Source: Ciona intestinalis
Lineage: Eukaryota > Chordata > Ascidiacea > Phlebobranchia > Cionidae
Length of the DNA stretch: 64,000 nucleotides
NCBI RefSeq assembly: GCF_000224145.3
Contig: NC_020173.2
Coordinates: 3,822,061-3,886,060, forward strand
Direction of reading: 5' to 3'
Part shown: piece after piece, positions 61,328 through 64,000 of the stretch
Layout: each line of letters starts with the position of its first letter
Position numbering within the stretch: the first letter of the stretch is position 1
Program-made: the position numbers and the translations under genes
The notes under the pieces: model-generated
Databases searched by the model: none
The model's input: only the letters and a program-made list of their open reading frames with translations
Told to the model about the DNA's origin: nothing

Positions 61328-63715
61328 TCAGGAAGGTTTCATTTTCTTCGACGAAGGTTCTTCTTCACCAGGTTTCTTGTTGCTACCAATAATCACGTGA
61401 CTGTCCTCGTCTTCTGATAGGCTGTCGTCACTCGTGCGGAAAATGGTTTCGGGCTGAGTCCTGTCAGTCAAAAAAAATAACTTCATAATTAGCGGTGTAA
61501 GCTCGGACGTCATCCGCACGGCCTACTACTTGAACATTAAACGTAATGTGACGAAATCAATTCGGCCGCTCCCAACTCATAGTTTCAAGTTGGGACAGGC
61601 AGTAATAAATAAACCACTAAATACTTACACCACACCACCTACAGTGTTACGATATTACTTAGTGGTAATGTAAAAGCTTTCTACTTAATGAAATACGCCC
61701 GTACAAAGCCGTAATGCGACTTACAGGAGTAAAATTTACAAGACAATAATTAATTATAATAAACGCAATATTCATCGATACTGACTTTGCATATGCGTGT
61801 GAGACCCATTTTGGATTGCTCTCTGCTGCCGTTGCATGTTTAAGGATTGCATCACGTGGGTTGGAATCATCATGAGTGTCTTTAGCGATTGATTTCATGA
61901 TGAAAGAAGCCAATGTACTGCCGTGGGCCTTTAACCTACCACCAGCACCTGAATAAATAAATGAATGAATGTTATGCAATTTCTGTATTCTCTTTTGGCG
62001 CAGCAACGACAGTCGTTGTAACACACGAGTGTTACGTTTTATACGCCTCGTGCAGGCTCACGAGTTTCCACGCATGCAACTCCGTGTGTGATTATTTTTT
62101 ATTTTAGATTTTTTATTGATAATTTGAATAACCCGTTAGCGACAACTGTCTTGCCCAAAAGACACATACGCCCTCCACAATGGTAGCAGCTGAAATGTAA
62201 GTTAAATGGAATAAATCTATTTAACAATAATATAAAAAAGTTAGGCCAAAACTGTTGCCGATTTTTCATATTTAAAGAATCACCCAACCAACCTCCACGT
62301 CCAGATAAGGGGGCCATGGGTTTGTGTGATTTGATCGGATCTTTTCGGTCTTTTTCCTCCTGTTTCTTCGTGCTTCTCTCTCGGTCCTCGCGGTACAACG
62401 GCAGGGAATACGCTGAAGGACAAAGTTTTAAAAGCAACAACAAAAAAAACGAAAAAAATACAAAGAAAGAAAATTAATCTTAAATTTACGTGTTATAATC
62501 TTATGACGAATGAAAACTTCTGATTGATTCAATTTCTTTCGCTTCTTAACCACGGAGAGTTTCGCTCCTCGGACGCTTCTCTCTGGATCGTATAAGATCT
62601 TGACATTTCCGTCAGCTGTCCCCACCATTATCTGGTTAAGCTTGGGGTGCCACAAGCATCGTATGGCGCTCTGTAACATACAGATTTTTAGAACAAATGT
62701 TACTTGCTATATCCTTACGTGGTGGGACAACGACAATTGTTATAACACGAGTTTTCTGTTTTACTTTCGTGTTACCATGTAGGTTTTGGTTGGTGCGGTG
62801 GTTTCAACACAGTGGTCACTAATGAGTTGTCTAAACTAACAGCCATACAAAAAAAAACGACAAAATAGTCACCACAAAAGTTACATACCGATACGTGGTA
62901 ACTTGTAACAGGTCGTAAGCGGGCACGAGTTGTATAAAACAGAACACCTGTGCTATAACGAAATTACACACATTATATTATTATCAATTTTGAAGCGCAT
63001 GTCCCAACTTAGTCACTCCCACACTAGAGGTTGTTTTAATGCAGAAATATAAATTAAACATACCGAATCTGAGACTTCAATTTCGTTGACAATTTCAAGG
63101 TCAGTTCGATCCATAAACACAATCTTTCCCCGACCAGCGTCACGCTTCACTGACGTTCCCGTCATTAACAATTTCTCGTTGGGGCTAAAGATGCAATCCG
63201 TCCTAGTGACAAAAATGGTTTGTGTTACATTAGAACACAGCTGAAATAAAAATAGGAAACAACGGCTGCTATATGTGAAACGAAAGTAGTTATAACACAG
63301 GTGTGCCGTTAAATACAGCTCGTGCTAGCTTACGAGTTACTATGTATGTAACTTTATGTGCGATTTTTTTTCTGTATGACTGACAACTTAGACAACTCAC
63401 TACTTGGTTAAAGCAATTGTCGCTAAGTGTCTTGCCCAAGGACACAAATGCCCACAGTAGTAGCAGCGAGAAGACTTCTAGGTTAACTGCTAACCATTGT
63501 GCCATGGTGCTAGCCAATACTTCAACTTACACAGGGAAGAAGTTGGTAAGATCGCATGCAGTAGCCACTGGGTGTTTAATTTTGCGTATGTCCCATAGTT
63601 TAACAGTGTCATCCCCACCCCTGGTGCAGAAGGTTTTATTATCGTGGGCAAATCTAATGCTGGAAGTATCAGAGCCTGAGGTGTGAGCGTTTCGTACAAC
63701 GTGTGTTGTGTGCAC
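61328..63715 (-). CDS. WDR70: WD repeat protein 70, C-terminal half (gene continues past right edge)
   Basis: Six exons on the minus strand: 63715-63531, 63202-63064, 62670-62490, 62412-62293, 61948-61786 and 61460-61328. They keep one frame for 306 residues to the TGA at 61328. Seen are WD-repeat motifs RGGDDTVKLWDIRK, FSPNEKLLMTGTSVKR, IRCLWHPKLNQIMVGTADG and YDPERSVRGAKLSVVKK. The WDR70 tail follows, with KDPIKSHKP, HGSTLASFIMKSIA, DDSNPRDAILKHA and AYAKTQPETIF. The end is acidic then Lys-rich, as expected of a nuclear protein. WDR70 is a conserved nuclear WD protein linked to chromatin ubiquitination by a CUL4-DDB1 complex in other species. The introns hold at least four SINE pieces. The part upstream of 63715 is outside the window. 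Confidence 0.94.
62000..62192 (-). repeat. SINE fragment (WDR70 intron)
   Basis: Reverse-orientation tail and body: CAACGACAGTCGTTGTAACA, GCCTCGTGCAGGCTCACGAG and TGTCTTGCCCAAAAGACACA, up to ACAATGGTAGCAGC. It lacks the tRNA head. Confidence 0.7.
62705..62960. repeat. Two SINE pieces in inverted orientation (WDR70 intron)
   Basis: The left part (about 62705-62790) is a reverse-orientation tail (ACGACAATTGTTATAACACG, TTCTGTTTTACTTTCGTGTT). The right part (about 62800-62960) is a forward body and tail (AGTTACATACCGATACGTGG, GAGTTGTATAAAACAGAACA). In the pre-mRNA the two tails can pair into a hairpin. Confidence 0.7.
63290..63515 (-). repeat. Near-complete SINE (WDR70 intron)
   Basis: Reverse orientation with CTCGTGCTAGCTTACGAGTT, TGTCTTGCCCAAGGACACAA and a head ending GCTAACCATTGTGCCATGGT. 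The head lies about 15 bases from the WDR70 exon at 63531. Confidence 0.75.
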
Positions 63716-63774
63716 CTGAAACGGAATGTGATTAAATTTTGTTACACGCCATGTGAGGATAAAAATTTTACAAA

Positions 63775-63960
63775 TTAGGTGGCCACTAATAAATTGTCCT
63801 AAAATCAGCCATACCTAAAACAAAAAATCCAAAAACATATTTACTCATAAGTTACATCTGTGGTAACTCTAAGCAGGCATGACATGTATGAAACATAACA
63901 CCTATGTTATAAGGACTGACCTTTCCCTGCCACGTGTGGGTAAATAAGTTACATTTAAGA
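63775..63960 (+). repeat. SINE fragment (WDR70 intron, right edge)
   Basis: Body and tail in forward orientation: GTGGCCACTAATAAATTGTC, AAGTTACATCTGTGGTAACT, AACACCTATGTTATAAGGAC and GGTAAATAAGTTACATTT. A further GTTACATACGTG starts at 63989, so another copy probably continues off the edge. Confidence 0.7.
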
Positions 63961-64000
63961 ATCAAATTTTCACCAAATATCTGCAAAAGTTACATACGTG

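Noticed and set aside
1-64000. Retrovirus-like, Polinton-like or LINE coding sequence
   Set aside because: No reverse transcriptase, integrase, capsid-like or long-terminal-repeat signature was recognised on either strand. All repeats seen are short and noncoding.

Overview
The window is animal DNA, most likely from a tunicate of the Ciona type (inference). It is AT-rich, genes have many short introns with GT-AG borders, and two short repeat families recur throughout. It also carries a glycosyl hydrolase family 9 cellulase joined to two CBM2-like cellulose-binding modules, which suits an animal that makes a cellulose tunic. Two runs of exactly 500 N (12563-13062 and 34380-34879) are assembly gaps. 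No CRISPR array, genuine tRNA or rRNA gene, or recognisable retrovirus-like element was seen. All gene models were built by hand from splice sites, reading phase and remembered family sequences; no database search was run, and borders may be off by a base or so.

Layout, left to right. Minus strand 528-3552: the N-terminal two fifths of ERMP1, an ER M28 metallopeptidase that runs off the left edge. It lies head to head with WDR7 (rabconnectin-3 beta) on the plus strand at 4146-10413, which is complete with 8 coding exons. An unrecognised multi-exon fragment (10959-12154) and a repeat-rich stretch with a gap follow. The cellulase gene (15183-22036, 17 exons, 992 residues) encodes signal peptide, sushi domain, CBM2, Thr-rich linker, CBM2, acidic linker and GH9 domain. 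GRPEL1 (mitochondrial GrpE, 22502-23629) follows, then about 3.3 kb without genes, then a short-chain dehydrogenase (26936-28902) whose third exon is disturbed by a perfect palindrome.

The right half is on the minus strand. A small secreted EGF-repeat protein (29597-33239) has a tandemly duplicated exon pair. A large foldback element surrounds the second gap. An ADAMTS6/10-type protease (36015-46878, 21 coding exons, 1208 residues) has the full pro-domain, protease, 5 thrombospondin repeats and PLAC layout. Next come about 14.4 kb without recognisable genes, unusually rich in the octamer TGACGTCA. Last is the C-terminal half of WDR70 (61328-63715), which runs off the right edge.

The genes do not form one pathway. 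Three products act outside the cell: the cellulase on cellulose, the EGF protein and ADAMTS in matrix. ERMP1, WDR7, GRPEL1 and WDR70 are housekeeping genes of the ER, the V-ATPase/endosome system, mitochondria and nucleus. Fifteen copies of one TA-flanked MITE family, and at least a dozen copies or pieces of a tRNA-derived SINE, sit in introns and spacers.
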